A DNA stretch of 64,000 nt, taken from the NCBI RefSeq assembly GCF_019645855.1, contig NZ_CP080999.1, positions 4,278,001 through 4,342,000 on the forward strand, written 5' to 3'. Made by a program: the position numbers and the translations under genes. The notes below the pieces were generated by a model that was given only the letters and a program-made list of their open reading frames with translations, was not told the origin of the DNA and made no database searches. Shown piece after piece: positions 51,472 to 60,644 of the stretch. Source of the DNA: Mycobacterium malmoense (GTDB lineage Bacteria; Actinomycetota; Actinomycetes; Mycobacteriales; Mycobacteriaceae). Positions within the stretch are counted from its first letter, which is position 1; every line of letters begins with the position of its first letter.

Positions 51472-53454
51472 CTAGCGACGGCGCCGCGACCGCAGGTAGT
51501 CGCCCACCACGGCCGCGCCCAGGCCGTCGAGGTCGGGCACCACGACCCGCCCCTCGACGCGGCGGGCGACCTGGTCGATGAACCGCGCCAGCCCGGGGTC
51601 GCTGCCGAGCCGGAAGATCGTCACCTGCGCGCCGAGCCGGGCCATGTCGTCGAATCCGCGCACGGTGTGGGCGATGGTCCGCGGATGCGGCGGGTAATCA
51701 AAGAACACCGCCGTGCCGTCGCCGTCGAAGTCCTCCAGGTGCGCGGTCGGCTCACCGTCGGTCACCACCAGCACGACGGGCTGCGCGTTGGGGTGCCGGC
51801 GCAGGTGGCGACCCGCCAGCGCCAGCGCGTGATGCAGGTTGGTGCCCTGCTCGTAGACGCCCTCGAGACCGGTGAGCTCGGCGGCCGTCACCGTCCGGGC
51901 GTAGCGGCCAAACGCGATGATCTGCAAGGCATCCGCGCGAAAGCGCGTGCACACCAGGTGGTTGAGCGCGAGCGCCGTCTGCTTCATCGGCAGCCAGCGA
52001 TTCTCCATTACCATCGAAAACGAGGTGTCGACCAACAGCGCCACCGCGGCCTGCGTGCGGGTCTCGGTCTCGGAGACCTCGACGTCGTCGACGGTGATGC
52101 GAATCGGGCCGTCAATAGTCGACGTCCCCGCCTGCCGCAGCACCGCGTTGGTCAACGTGCGGGGGATGTTCCACGGCTCGGTGTCCCCGAACTGCCAGGG
52201 CCGGGTCGCACCGGTCAGCTCACCGGCGGCCCCCGCGCGCCGATGGTCGCGTTCGCCGCGTCGGCCGGAAAGCTGTTGCGCCACATCGCGTAACGCCGTC
52301 TCGCCGAGCCTGCGCATCGCCTTCGGCGAGAGCCGCCACTGGCCGTCGGAACCACGATCCAGGAAACCCTGATTGACCAGGGCGCGCTCCAACTCGGCGA
52401 GCGTTCGGGCGTCGATGGCGGCCTGGTCGCCGAGCTGGCGTGCCAGCGCGTCGAGATCGACGTCGTCCATGGTGGCGCCCGGATAGCTCTGCGAGAGCTG
52501 CTCGGCCAGCTGCTCCAGCTCGGCGATGTCGGACAGCGCCTGGGCGCCCTCGCCCATGCCGAACGGGTTATCGCCGGAGAACTCCTGCGACCCGGTCCAA
52601 TCCTCACCCGGCCGCGCGGCCTGCAGATGCGCGTCGAGCCGATTCAACGCCTGCATCAACGCCGGGGAACCAAATGCCTGCTGCGCCAAGGCATCCAGCT
52701 CGGCACGCTGCTCCGGGCTCAGGCTGTTGCGGAAACGTTGCGCGGCGGCGGCGCGCTTGGCCAGCGAGTCCAGCAGCTCCTCGACATTGCGCGGGTTCTC
52801 CGGGAAGAACTCGCCATGCTTGTCCATGAAATCTTGAAAGTCCTGCTGCGTGTCCTCGCCGCGGGCGTGCTTGTCCAGCAGCTCGTTGAGGTCGTCCAGC
52901 ATCTCGCTGACGCGCTGGCGGTCCTCGTCGGTGGCGCCCTGAAGCGCCTGTTTCATGCCGGCGAAGCGCTGGTCCAGCATCTCGCGGCCGAGCAAATCCT
53001 TGATCTGGTCGTACTTTTGGCGCGCCTCCGCGCTGCGCCAGTCGTAGTCGGACAGCTCCTGGACGGCCTTGGCCGGTGACGCGGGCAGCGCGTCGAGCTG
53101 CAGTTCGCCGAAGCGGGCGTCGTCGTCCAGCGCGCGGGCCAGCTCCTTGCGTTCGGCCAGCACGGCCTCGTCGAGCAGCTTCTTGACCTCCTGCAAGGTG
53201 CCATCTAAGTTATTGCGGCGCAGCAGATCCCGTCGACGCCGATTGGCCTCGGCCGCCAGCCGATCGGCCCCGGGCATATTCTTGGTGCCGCGCCGCAGCA
53301 GCTCGGACAGCGCACGCCGTGGCGAGGTGCCCGCCATGACGTCCTGGCCGATCTGTTCGAGAGCCTCGCGCAGATCCACCGGCGGGGCCAGCGGATCGGG
53401 CCCGCCGGTGTACGCCGAATAGCGCAGTGAGTGGCCCTTAACCGGTTCAGCCAT
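51472..53454 (-). CDS. VWA-domain protein (Rv0959), partner of a MoxR-type ATPase
   Basis: 660-residue protein. The first 430 residues are helical, charged and rich in Glu, Ala and Leu. The C-terminal von Willebrand factor A domain (about 455-640) has a MIDAS: VALLVDTSFSMVMENRW (DxSxS), GTNLHHALALAGRHL (Thr) and LVVTDGEPTAHL (Asp). MoxR/VWA pairs act as metal-dependent chaperones or in assembly of protein complexes; the older annotation is magnesium-chelatase-like. Start at 53454 gives MAEPVKGHSLRYSAYTGG, and overlaps the MoxR gene by 8 bases. Confidence 0.88.
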   Translation of the reverse strand: MAEPVKGHSLRYSAYTGGPDPLAPPVDLREALEQIGQDVMAGTSPRRALSELLRRGTKNMPGADRLAAEANRRRRDLLRRNNLDGTLQEVKKLLDEAVLAERKELARALDDDARFGELQLDALPASPAKAVQELSDYDWRSAEARQKYDQIKDLLGREMLDQRFAGMKQALQGATDEDRQRVSEMLDDLNELLDKHARGEDTQQDFQDFMDKHGEFFPENPRNVEELLDSLAKRAAAAQRFRNSLSPEQRAELDALAQQAFGSPALMQALNRLDAHLQAARPGEDWTGSQEFSGDNPFGMGEGAQALSDIAELEQLAEQLSQSYPGATMDDVDLDALARQLGDQAAIDARTLAELERALVNQGFLDRGSDGQWRLSPKAMRRLGETALRDVAQQLSGRRGERDHRRAGAAGELTGATRPWQFGDTEPWNIPRTLTNAVLRQAGTSTIDGPIRITVDDVEVSETETRTQAAVALLVDTSFSMVMENRWLPMKQTALALNHLVCTRFRADALQIIAFGRYARTVTAAELTGLEGVYEQGTNLHHALALAGRHLRRHPNAQPVVLVVTDGEPTAHLEDFDGDGTAVFFDYPPHPRTIAHTVRGFDDMARLGAQVTIFRLGSDPGLARFIDQVARRVEGRVVVPDLDGLGAAVVGDYLRSRRRR

Positions 53455-54841
53455 AGACGGTTTGGCCTTCCCCGGACACCTTGTCGATGCGCTTGGCCAG
53501 ATACAACGCCTCCAGCGCCAGTTCCAGCGCCGCGGCGCGCTCTCCCTCGGATTCCGCGCCCAGCTTTCTGGCAATGGCGTCCACGACGGGCAGCCCCGGG
53601 ACCGCGGCCAGCACGTCCTTGGCCGACACCCGCTCCCCCGTCGTCACCGCCGCACCGCCCTCGACGGCCGCCACCAAAGAACCGACGTCGAGGCCGCCCA
53701 GCACTCTGGCCGCGGTGTCGGCGGTCGCGCGGCGCAACAAGTGCTCGAGCACCGCCTGTTCGCGGCCTTCCTCACCGGACTCGAATTCCAGCTTGCCGCG
53801 CAGCACGTCGATCACCGTGCCCAGGTCGACCACCCGGGCCACCGGGTCGGTCTCCCCCAGCACCGCGCCCCGGTGGCGCGCGGCGGCCGCGACGGTCTCG
53901 GCGGCCGCGATCGCGAACCGCGCCGACACCCCGGACCGCTGGTCGACCGAGTTGGACTCGCGCAGGTATCGGGCGAACCGCGCGATCACCTGCATGAGAT
54001 AGGCGGGCACCTGGGCGCTCAGGTGCGCTTCCTGCACGATCACGCCCACCTCCGCGTCCAGCTCCAGCGGGTAGTGCGTCCGGATCTCGGCGCCGAACCG
54101 GTCCTTGAGCGGGGTGATGATGCGGCCGCGGTTGGTGTAGTCCTCGGGGTTGGCGCTGGCCACCACCAACACGTCCAGCGGCAGCCGCAGCGTGTAGCCG
54201 CGGACCTGGATGTCGCGCTCCTCCATGACGTTGAGCATCGACACCTGGATGCGCTCGGCGAGGTCGGGCAGCTCGTTGACCGCGACGATGCCGCGGTGCG
54301 CGCGCGGAATGAGGCCGTAGGCGATGGTCTCCGGATCCCCGAGGCTACGGCCCTCGGCGACCTTGATCGGATCGATGTCACCGACCAGGTCGGCGACGCT
54401 GGTGTCCGGGGTGGCCAGCTTCTCGGTGTAGCGCTCGCTGCGGTGCTTCCACTCCACGGGCAGATCGTCGCCGAGCTCGTAGGCCCGCCGGATCGACTCC
54501 GGCGTGATCGGCCGGTACGGATGCTCGCCGAGTTCGGCCCCGCCGATCACCGGGGTCCACTCATCGAGCAGCCCGACCAGCGCGCGCAGCAGCCGGGTCT
54601 TGCCCTGGCCGCGTTCGCCCAGCAGCACGAAGTCGTGACCCGCGATCAGCGCCCGCTCCAGCTGGGGCAACACGGTGTCGTCGAAGCCCAGGATGCCCGG
54701 CCAAATGGCTGCGCTATCCGGCCCGTCGGCTAATGCGGTCAGCAGATTTTCGCGGATTTCCTGCTTGACTCCCCGTTCGCGGTGACCGGCGGCACGCAGT
54801 TCGCCGACGGTGCGGGGCAGATTGCTCGGTGATGTCACCAC
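53447..54841 (-). CDS. MoxR/ChlI-type AAA+ ATPase (Rv0958)
   Basis: AAA+ ATPase of 464 residues. Walker A is FVLLGERGQGKTRLLRALVG (about residues 70-90). Walker B and ChlI-like insert: GIVAVNELPDLAERIQVSML (acidic NELPD replaces the usual DE-type), followed by LRLPLDVLVVASANPEDYTN (sensor 1) and RGRIITPLKDRFGAEIRTHY. The C-terminal half holds a lid domain. Operon partner of the VWA gene, 8-base overlap. Family members remodel or mature protein complexes. Substrate unknown. Confidence 0.9.
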   Translation of the reverse strand: MVTSPSNLPRTVGELRAAGHRERGVKQEIRENLLTALADGPDSAAIWPGILGFDDTVLPQLERALIAGHDFVLLGERGQGKTRLLRALVGLLDEWTPVIGGAELGEHPYRPITPESIRRAYELGDDLPVEWKHRSERYTEKLATPDTSVADLVGDIDPIKVAEGRSLGDPETIAYGLIPRAHRGIVAVNELPDLAERIQVSMLNVMEERDIQVRGYTLRLPLDVLVVASANPEDYTNRGRIITPLKDRFGAEIRTHYPLELDAEVGVIVQEAHLSAQVPAYLMQVIARFARYLRESNSVDQRSGVSARFAIAAAETVAAAARHRGAVLGETDPVARVVDLGTVIDVLRGKLEFESGEEGREQAVLEHLLRRATADTAARVLGGLDVGSLVAAVEGGAAVTTGERVSAKDVLAAVPGLPVVDAIARKLGAESEGERAAALELALEALYLAKRIDKVSGEGQTVYG

Positions 54842-54890
54842 TCCACGCTACGTCGCATGGCGGGATGGCGTTTGCGCACCGGCGACCACA

Positions 54891-54936
54891 GTGAATTTCA
54901 CGACGCGCGTTCGGCGTGTCGCGTCGTGAAATTCAC
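54891..54936. terminator. Perfect 17-bp palindrome
   Basis: Arms 54891-54907 and 54920-54936 (GTGAATTTCACGACGCG and its reverse), 12-base spacer, no T-run. It lies 50 bases upstream of the MoxR gene start (which reads leftward). Its position between two same-strand genes suggests a U-less terminator for the LGFP gene, or a dispersed repeat. Confidence 0.5.
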
Positions 54937-54990
54937 CCTCGCGCCCGTCAACGCGCGGCGCGGCCGGTGAGATCAATGCTCACCGACGAG

Positions 54991-55027
54991 CGAAGGTCGG
55001 GCAATCGGATCGATTGCCCGACCTTCG
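54991..55027. terminator. Perfect 17-bp hairpin downstream of the LGFP gene
   Basis: Arms 54991-55007 and 55011-55027 (CGAAGGTCGGGCAATCG and its reverse), with only 3 bases in the centre. It is 32 bases downstream of the LGFP-lipoprotein stop (minus strand). Long GC-rich stem without a U-tract, as expected of an I-shaped mycobacterial terminator. Confidence 0.65.
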
Positions 55028-55058
55028 GCTAGGGGATGTTGCGCTGGGCCGAAGACGG

Positions 55059-55613
55059 TCAGCTGAACGTGGCGGTGGCCTCGGTGTCACCCGGTTTCCA
55101 GGTGATCGTGCCGTGCTCGAACGTCGACTTCTTCAGGCCGTCGGGGGTATCCACCTCGTCGCTCGTGGGATAACCCAACTTGCCCTGTGAACCGCCGAGT
55201 TGGTTCCACTTATCGCGGATCTTGCCCCACACGACGTAGGCCTGCGTCTTATAAACAATCACGCCGCCGTCGAACTGTTGATAAATGCCGCCGTCCGGGT
55301 TCGTTTGCTGGTTGCCCGTCGGGGCGCCCAGGTCTTTCCGCGCCTTCTCGTCAAGGGAGTTGTACTTGTCGAGAATCGGCCCCTGAACCGTGTACGCCGT
55401 GCCGTTGGCCCCCGTGATCTGGGTCGACGGCGCGGCCGCGCTCGCGCTCGTGGTCGCGGAGGAACCGGCGCTTGCGGAGGTCGTCACCGACGACGTCACG
55501 GAGGAACCCGTTGTCTCGTTGGATTTGTTCGCGTGGCCACACCCGGCGCCGATCAGCGCAAACCCTACGATTGCCGCCGAGAATGCCGCTGCTCGTGTTG
55601 TTATCGCACGCAT
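55059..55613 (-). CDS. LGFP-repeat lipoprotein
   Basis: 184-residue predicted lipoprotein. The signal peptide ends in FALIGAGCGH, a lipobox cysteine near residue 25. A Ser/Thr/Ala-rich linker follows, then two or three LGFP-type repeats: LDEKARKDLGAPTGNQQTNP, GGIYQQFDGGVIVYKTQAYV and QGKLGYPTSDEVDTPDGLKK. LGFP repeats anchor proteins to the cell wall or outer membrane in mycolata. It lies between purH and the MoxR gene, where M. tuberculosis has none that I recall, so it may be an insertion in this lineage. No enzymatic domain seen. Confidence 0.8.
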   Translation of the reverse strand: MRAITTRAAAFSAAIVGFALIGAGCGHANKSNETTGSSVTSSVTTSASAGSSATTSASAAAPSTQITGANGTAYTVQGPILDKYNSLDEKARKDLGAPTGNQQTNPDGGIYQQFDGGVIVYKTQAYVVWGKIRDKWNQLGGSQGKLGYPTSDEVDTPDGLKKSTFEHGTITWKPGDTEATATFS

Positions 55614-55713
55614 CTCATTTCCTCTCGAATTCGGCTAGGACCCGTAGTCGCGAGCCCAAATTCGGATGCTATTGGGGTGTGCGACCGCGTAGCAAGGGTC
55701 GGCCCGGGCCCGC

Positions 55714-57285
55714 CTAATGGGCGAAGTGACGGGCCCCGGTCAGGTACACGGTGACGCCGGCGTTGGCCGCCGCCGCGGTCACCTCGTCGTCGCGGACCGA
55801 CCCGCCCGGATGCACTATCGCCTTCACCCCGGCGGCGGCCAGCGTTTCAAGTCCGTCGGGGAACGGGAAGAACGCATCGGAGGCCGCGACCGCGCCGCGC
55901 ACCCGCTCCCCGCCGCGTTCGACGGCCAGCCGGGCGGCGTCGACCCGGTTGACCTGACCCATGCCGACGCCGATGGTGGCGCCGTCGGCGGCGATCACGA
56001 TCGCATTCGACTTGACCGCGCGGCAGGCTCGCCACGCAAAGACCAGGTCGCTCAACGTCGCCGGGTCGGCCGGTGATCCCGTCGCCAGCGTCCAATTCGC
56101 CGGGTTGTCGCCGTGCGCGTCGAGCTGGTCGCGTTGCTGCGCCAAAAGCCCGCCGCTGATCGGTCGCAGCTCGGTGCCGCCGGTCAGCGGCTCGGAGGCC
56201 AGCAGCACCCGGATGTTCTTCTTGCGCGTCAGTGCGTCCAGGGCGCCCGGGGCGTAGGCGGGTGCGACGATCACTTCGGTGAAGATGGTGCTGACGTACT
56301 CGGCCATCTCGACGCTGACTTCGGTGTTCGCCGCGATCACTCCGCCAAAGGCGCTCAGCGGGTCGCATTCGTGCGCCTTGCGGTGGGCGTCGGCGACCGA
56401 TACCGACGAGATCGCGATCCCACATGGGTTGGCGTGCTTGACGATTGCCACGCACGTCTGCTCGTGGTCGAAGGCGGCGCGCCAGGCCGCATCCGCGTCG
56501 GTGAAGTTGTTGTAGGACATCTCTTTTCCGTGCAGCTGCTCGGCCTGCGCCAGTCCCGGCCAGGCGCCGGGGTCGCTGTAAAGCGCGGCCTGCTGGTGCG
56601 GGTTCTCGCCGTAGCGCAGCATCGTCGTGCGGCGCCAGCTGCGGGCCAGCCACTGCGGGAACGCCGTGGGCGGATGCTCGGGCGCCAGCGTCGACTCCAT
56701 CCAGCCGGCGACGGCGACGTCGTACTCCGCGGTGTGCTGAAACGCCAACGACGCCAGCCTTTTACGCTCGGCGAGGGTAAATCCGCCGCTTCGCACCGCG
56801 GCAAGCACTCCGTCATACCCGAGGGGGTCGGTGACCACCGCCACGCTGGGATGGTTTTTCGCGGCCGCCCGGATCATCGACGGCCCGCCGATGTCGATCT
56901 GCTCGACACACTCGTCGATGCCTGCGCCCGAGTCGACGGTCTCGCTGAACGGATACAGGTTGACGACGACCAGTTCGAACGCCGCGATTCCGAGCCGCTC
57001 GAGCGCCGCGGCGTGATCGGGTTTGCGCAGATCGGCCAGCAGACCGGCATGCACTCGCGGATGCAGCGTCTTGACCCGGCCGTCGAGCACCTCGGGGAAG
57101 CCGGTCAGCTCCTCCACGCGTGTCACCGAAATCCCTTTGTCGGCAATGGACTTCGCCGTCGATCCGGTCGAGACGATCTCCACGCCCTCCGCGGTCAGCC
57201 CCCGGGCGAGGTCTATCAGGCCGGTCTTGTCGTAGACGCTGATCAACGCGCGGCGAATGGTCCTTCTTGACTCGTCGGTGCTCAT
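55714..57285 (-). CDS. purH: Bifunctional AICAR transformylase / IMP cyclohydrolase
   Basis: Last two steps of purine synthesis. 523 residues. The N-terminal IMP cyclohydrolase (1-190) has RRALISVYDKTGLIDLARGL, STGSTAKSIADKG and TLHPRVHAGLLAD. The C-terminal AICAR transformylase has YGENPHQQAALYSDP, IVKHANPCGIA (Lys-His active site), FGGVIAANTEVS, VKSNAIVIAADGATIGVGMG and KAIVHPGGSVRDDEV. Its ATG at 57285 overlaps the purN stop as ATGA. Orthologue of Rv0957. Confidence 0.96.
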   Translation of the reverse strand: MSTDESRRTIRRALISVYDKTGLIDLARGLTAEGVEIVSTGSTAKSIADKGISVTRVEELTGFPEVLDGRVKTLHPRVHAGLLADLRKPDHAAALERLGIAAFELVVVNLYPFSETVDSGAGIDECVEQIDIGGPSMIRAAAKNHPSVAVVTDPLGYDGVLAAVRSGGFTLAERKRLASLAFQHTAEYDVAVAGWMESTLAPEHPPTAFPQWLARSWRRTTMLRYGENPHQQAALYSDPGAWPGLAQAEQLHGKEMSYNNFTDADAAWRAAFDHEQTCVAIVKHANPCGIAISSVSVADAHRKAHECDPLSAFGGVIAANTEVSVEMAEYVSTIFTEVIVAPAYAPGALDALTRKKNIRVLLASEPLTGGTELRPISGGLLAQQRDQLDAHGDNPANWTLATGSPADPATLSDLVFAWRACRAVKSNAIVIAADGATIGVGMGQVNRVDAARLAVERGGERVRGAVAASDAFFPFPDGLETLAAAGVKAIVHPGGSVRDDEVTAAAANAGVTVYLTGARHFAH

Positions 57286-57929
57286 CGTATGGTCGCCTTT
57301 CGTCCGATCGTCGCTTTTCGTCCGATCAACGTCACGCCGCCGGTTGCGATCGCGGCCACCACGTCCACCAACAGCTTCCGTTCGGTGACCTTGATGCGTT
57401 CGTGCAGGGTCTCCTCGTTGTCGCCGTCGAGCACCGGGACGGATTGCTGCGCCAGTATCGGCCCGGTGTCCGTGCCGGCATCTACCAGGTGCACGGTACA
57501 GCCCGTGACCTTCACACCGTAGGCCAGCGCGTCGGCCACGCCGTGTGCACCCGGGAACGCGGGCAACAGCGCGGGATGGGTGTTGAGGATGCGGCCGTAG
57601 AATCGTGAAAGAAACTGTGGTCCAAGGATTTTCATGAACCCAGCGGACACCACCAGGTCGGGCGAGTGCGCGGCGGTGACCTCGGTGATGGCGGCGTCCC
57701 AAGCGTCGCGGTTGGGATAATCGGCGAGCCGGACGGTGAAGGTGGGCACCGCTGCGGCCTCGGCGATCTCTTTGGCCAGGCAGTCGCGGTCGGCGCCGAC
57801 GGCCACCACGCGGGCCGGGTAGTCGCCGACGGCGGCGTCGAGCAGCGAGGCCAGCAGCGAACCGGTGCCCGAGGCCAGCACCACCACCCGCGCCGGCGCA
57901 CTGGGGGACACATGCAGCGGTTCGGCCAC
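57282..57929 (-). CDS. purN: Phosphoribosylglycinamide formyltransferase
   Basis: Transfers the formyl group of 10-formyl-THF to GAR. 215 residues from a GTG at 57929, the same length as M. tuberculosis PurN. VVLASGTGSLLASLLDAAVG at the N-terminus, FLSRFYGRILNTHPALLPAF (catalytic Asn-x-His) and VHLVDAGTDTGPILAQQ (catalytic Asp). Upstream in-frame start at 58031 adds 34 unlikely residues. Between it and the perM stop lie 170 bases with no gene. Coupled to purH. Confidence 0.94.
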   Translation of the reverse strand: MAEPLHVSPSAPARVVVLASGTGSLLASLLDAAVGDYPARVVAVGADRDCLAKEIAEAAAVPTFTVRLADYPNRDAWDAAITEVTAAHSPDLVVSAGFMKILGPQFLSRFYGRILNTHPALLPAFPGAHGVADALAYGVKVTGCTVHLVDAGTDTGPILAQQSVPVLDGDNEETLHERIKVTERKLLVDVVAAIATGGVTLIGRKATIGRKATIR

Positions 57930-58099
57930 ATGGCGAGCGTAGTCGGGCGACGACACGGGCCGGAACGGCACGCTGAGAAGCCCGACAATCAGATCCAGTC
58001 GGGCGCACCGCCGCGTTGATTCTGCGTGCACCAGGCAAAAGTGCGAGTAGAGGCCCTGGTCAGCGCAGAGTCATCAACGTCGTCACCGGCTCCAGCGGC

Positions 58100-59437
58100 T
58101 CACTCGGACTGCGACTCGGGTTCCTCGGGCGGCGACTCGTCGTCGTCCGCCACCTCCGCCGAGGCCTCATCCGCGGCGGAGTCACCCGTGGGCTCGTCGT
58201 CCGCCTCGCCGTCGGGCTCGTCGAAAAGCCCCGCGAAGTCCGCCGGCTCGTCGGCCGGTGAGGCGGGCGCGGGTTTGGGCCGCCTGGGCTCATGCCTGAT
58301 CCCGCCGGCCAGCACCACCGTGACCCAGCCGACGACCGCGAACCAGAAGAACACGCCGACCAGCAAAGCCCCCTGGTCGACACCGACATCGCCGAAGTTG
58401 CCCAGCCGGCCGCTCCCGCCGTACGCCAGCAATGACATCACCAGCGCCCCGGCGACCGACGCAACCAGCAGTTTGGCCATCGCCGGCCGCAGCGGCAACG
58501 CATGCCGCGCGCATTGCTGGCCCACCGCCACACCGGACGACGCACCGACGATGAGCAGCGCCACCCACACCGGCCCCAGCGGCGGCGTGGGGACCGCGGC
58601 CAGGATCGGCAGAGCGGGAATGTCGCCGCCGAAAACGGTGAACGGACTGAACGTCGCGAAGCCCAGATGGGCGCTGGACCCGACGGCGATCGCCGAAGTG
58701 CCGACGATCACGTTGGGCGCGTACAACACGGACAGCACGGTGAGGCTGAACTGGCCGAAGATCGAATCGGTGATCCCGTAGAGCTCTTGCATCGTCGCCC
58801 AGTGCACAACCAGCGACCCCGCCGTCACCAGGCCGGAGAGCCCGACCAACGCCAACACGCCGGCGACGGCGGCGCGCAGGGAATCGCCGAGCCAGTCGGG
58901 CAGCGACGATGCCGCCAACGCCCGTCGCCCCACCCGGGACCACACGCCGATCGCGGCGCCGATGGCGTGCACCACCAGCACGCTGGCGAACGCGCGCAGA
59001 GCATTGGGCGTCTGCAGCTCGGTGATCACCGACGACGCGTCGTGGATGACCGCCAGCGCGATCGCCGCCACCAGCAGGGGACCGCCCAGCGCCGACGCGA
59101 CAACCCAGCGGACCACCAGCCACGACGAGGACGCGGAGGTGGCCCGTGCGGTGCTGCGCGCGGTGGCCCACACCATCAACAGGACCGGCAGCAGCGGCAG
59201 TACGCCCAGTTCCCGGCCACCGATCGAGATCGGCACCTGGTGCACGCCGAGCCACATGCTGGCGATGGCGCCCAACGCGCCGGTCATGTCGCTGTTGGCG
59301 ATCAGCAACTGCAGCAACGTGATCGCGGCAATGATGCCCAATGCCACCACGGCCGGACCGAACGCGACCCGAACCAGGTCGCGCGCCTGGCGAGCGCCCG
59401 CCGCCCGGTTGTCCGCGCTTTCTGACACCCTTTTCAT
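58100..59437 (-). CDS. perM: Integral membrane protein PerM (Rv0955, DUF6350)
   Basis: 445-residue polytopic membrane protein with eight or more hydrophobic segments (for example VVALGIIAAITLLQLLIANS, LGVLPLLPVLLMVWATA, ALLVGVFFWFAVVGWVTVVL) and a 70-residue acidic C-terminal tail rich in Glu, Asp and Pro. In M. tuberculosis PerM is needed for division under acid/low-magnesium stress and during chronic infection, acting on the divisome (established for Rv0955). ATG at 59437 or 59452; the much longer frame upstream is antisense-like. Follows the Rv0954 orthologue by 40 bases. Confidence 0.9.
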   Translation of the reverse strand: MKRVSESADNRAAGARQARDLVRVAFGPAVVALGIIAAITLLQLLIANSDMTGALGAIASMWLGVHQVPISIGGRELGVLPLLPVLLMVWATARSTARATSASSSWLVVRWVVASALGGPLLVAAIALAVIHDASSVITELQTPNALRAFASVLVVHAIGAAIGVWSRVGRRALAASSLPDWLGDSLRAAVAGVLALVGLSGLVTAGSLVVHWATMQELYGITDSIFGQFSLTVLSVLYAPNVIVGTSAIAVGSSAHLGFATFSPFTVFGGDIPALPILAAVPTPPLGPVWVALLIVGASSGVAVGQQCARHALPLRPAMAKLLVASVAGALVMSLLAYGGSGRLGNFGDVGVDQGALLVGVFFWFAVVGWVTVVLAGGIRHEPRRPKPAPASPADEPADFAGLFDEPDGEADDEPTGDSAADEASAEVADDDESPPEEPESQSE

Positions 59438-59477
59438 TCTTGGCGCACGCATCCGAACTACGCGCGAGGGCGCATGG

Positions 59478-60368
59478 TTAGACCGGTGCCGGCCCAGACG
59501 GCGACTGCTGCTGTTCCTGGCCGTGGGACTGCTGGCCCCCGGTCTGGCTGGAGTAATCGACCGGAGCCGAACCCGCCTGAGAGTCCGTGCCGGCCGATGG
59601 CGGCGGACCGAAGCTGGGGAAGCCGGTGGGCGGCGTGGACGGTCCCTGCGGCTGCGGCGCAGGCTGGGCACCGAATCCACCGGTCGACGAAGCCTGGGCC
59701 GGCGCCTGGCTCGACGGATAACCGCCGTACTGCGACCCATACCCGGACGGCTGCGGCGACTGGTGTCCCGCGTGCTGCTGGGTGCCGGGCTGACCGTAAT
59801 ACGGCTGTTGTCCGTATTGCCCATATTGGCCGTACTGCCCGTACTGGCCATACTGCGCGTAAGGGTCGTACTTGGGCCGCGGTGCGGGCGCGGTGATGAC
59901 ACCGGCGTCCAGCAGGAGCGCCGCAACGGCGGCAAGCGCCTGGAAGATGCTGCAACCCACCAGCGGCCACATCGCCCAGCCGATCGAAAAACCGGCGGGC
60001 GTGTTGACTGTCTCGGTGATCGCCAGCAACGCGCCCAGCACCGCGACCACCGCGACGATTCCCACGTAATTCTTCGCCTTGGGCAGCAGGCCCAGCGCGG
60101 CGAGCAGCGCGGCCAGCACCGCAACGACGACGGCGATGCCGGCGTCGCCGGCGCGCCCACCGCCCGGACCGAGGTCGGCACTGATGATGAACGTCGGCGC
60201 GAAATTCAGGAGATACACGGCCAGGCCGAGCACCACCACCGCGATGTTCAAGACCAGCGGAAGCTTGCTCTCCCCGTCGTCGGTTTTGGCGAACGACGGT
60301 GTGGCGCCTGCATAGGAGCCGCCGGGCTGCGCGGGTTGATATCCGGGACTACCGGGCGAGTAGGTCAT
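59478..60368 (-). CDS. 34-kDa antigen-like membrane protein (Rv0954)
   Basis: 296-residue protein. The N-terminal half has four membrane segments (LPLVLNIAVVVLGLAVYLLN; GIAVVVAVLAALLAALGLLP; NYVGIVAVVAVLGALLA; GCSIFQALAAVAALLLDAGV), a DUF5336-like bundle. The C-terminal half is disordered, opening with YDPYAQYGQYGQYGQYGQYG (a tandem QYG repeat) and then rich in Pro, Gln, Gly, Ser. Orthologue of the mycobacterial 34-kDa antigen and of Rv0954, a divisome-associated protein; its partner perM follows. ATG at 60368. Confidence 0.9.
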   Translation of the reverse strand: MTYSPGSPGYQPAQPGGSYAGATPSFAKTDDGESKLPLVLNIAVVVLGLAVYLLNFAPTFIISADLGPGGGRAGDAGIAVVVAVLAALLAALGLLPKAKNYVGIVAVVAVLGALLAITETVNTPAGFSIGWAMWPLVGCSIFQALAAVAALLLDAGVITAPAPRPKYDPYAQYGQYGQYGQYGQYGQQPYYGQPGTQQHAGHQSPQPSGYGSQYGGYPSSQAPAQASSTGGFGAQPAPQPQGPSTPPTGFPSFGPPPSAGTDSQAGSAPVDYSSQTGGQQSHGQEQQQSPSGPAPV

Positions 60369-60644
60369 GGCCCCTCCTATTGCTTCCAGTGCCTTCAAGA
60401 CCCTCAGCGACGCCGCATTTGCGGCGCGACGCTGCACTTCCAGGCGCGCCGCCTTTGAAAACACCTTCGAGATCTTGCGTTGCGACGCGATCGATCACCC
60501 ACGCTAGCGCACGTTCGGCCGCCCGTGCCGGGCCGACCGACCTGTCGGCGCGCCCGGCGCCGACCAGTGTTGTGGGTCCGAGTCGAGATCCTCGGCGGCG
60601 CAGCGGCTTGCCCACCGCCGGTAGAACACGTTCTAATTCTGTCC

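Noticed and set aside
55714..58038. 774-codon frame apparently fusing purH with a 250-residue extension
   Set aside because: The extension is an out-of-frame reading of purN. PurH begins at the ATG at 57285 overlapping the purN stop, giving the standard 523 residues.
59818..59862. Tandem DNA repeat encoding QYG units in the Rv0954 orthologue
   Set aside because: It is a normal low-complexity region of this antigen family, not a CRISPR or regulatory repeat. No CRISPR array was seen anywhere in the window.
58100..60181. Single 693-codon frame joining perM to the upstream gene
   Set aside because: The upstream part reads as out-of-frame translation of the Rv0954 orthologue, and a proper start with the conserved N-terminus lies at 59437 (or 59452).
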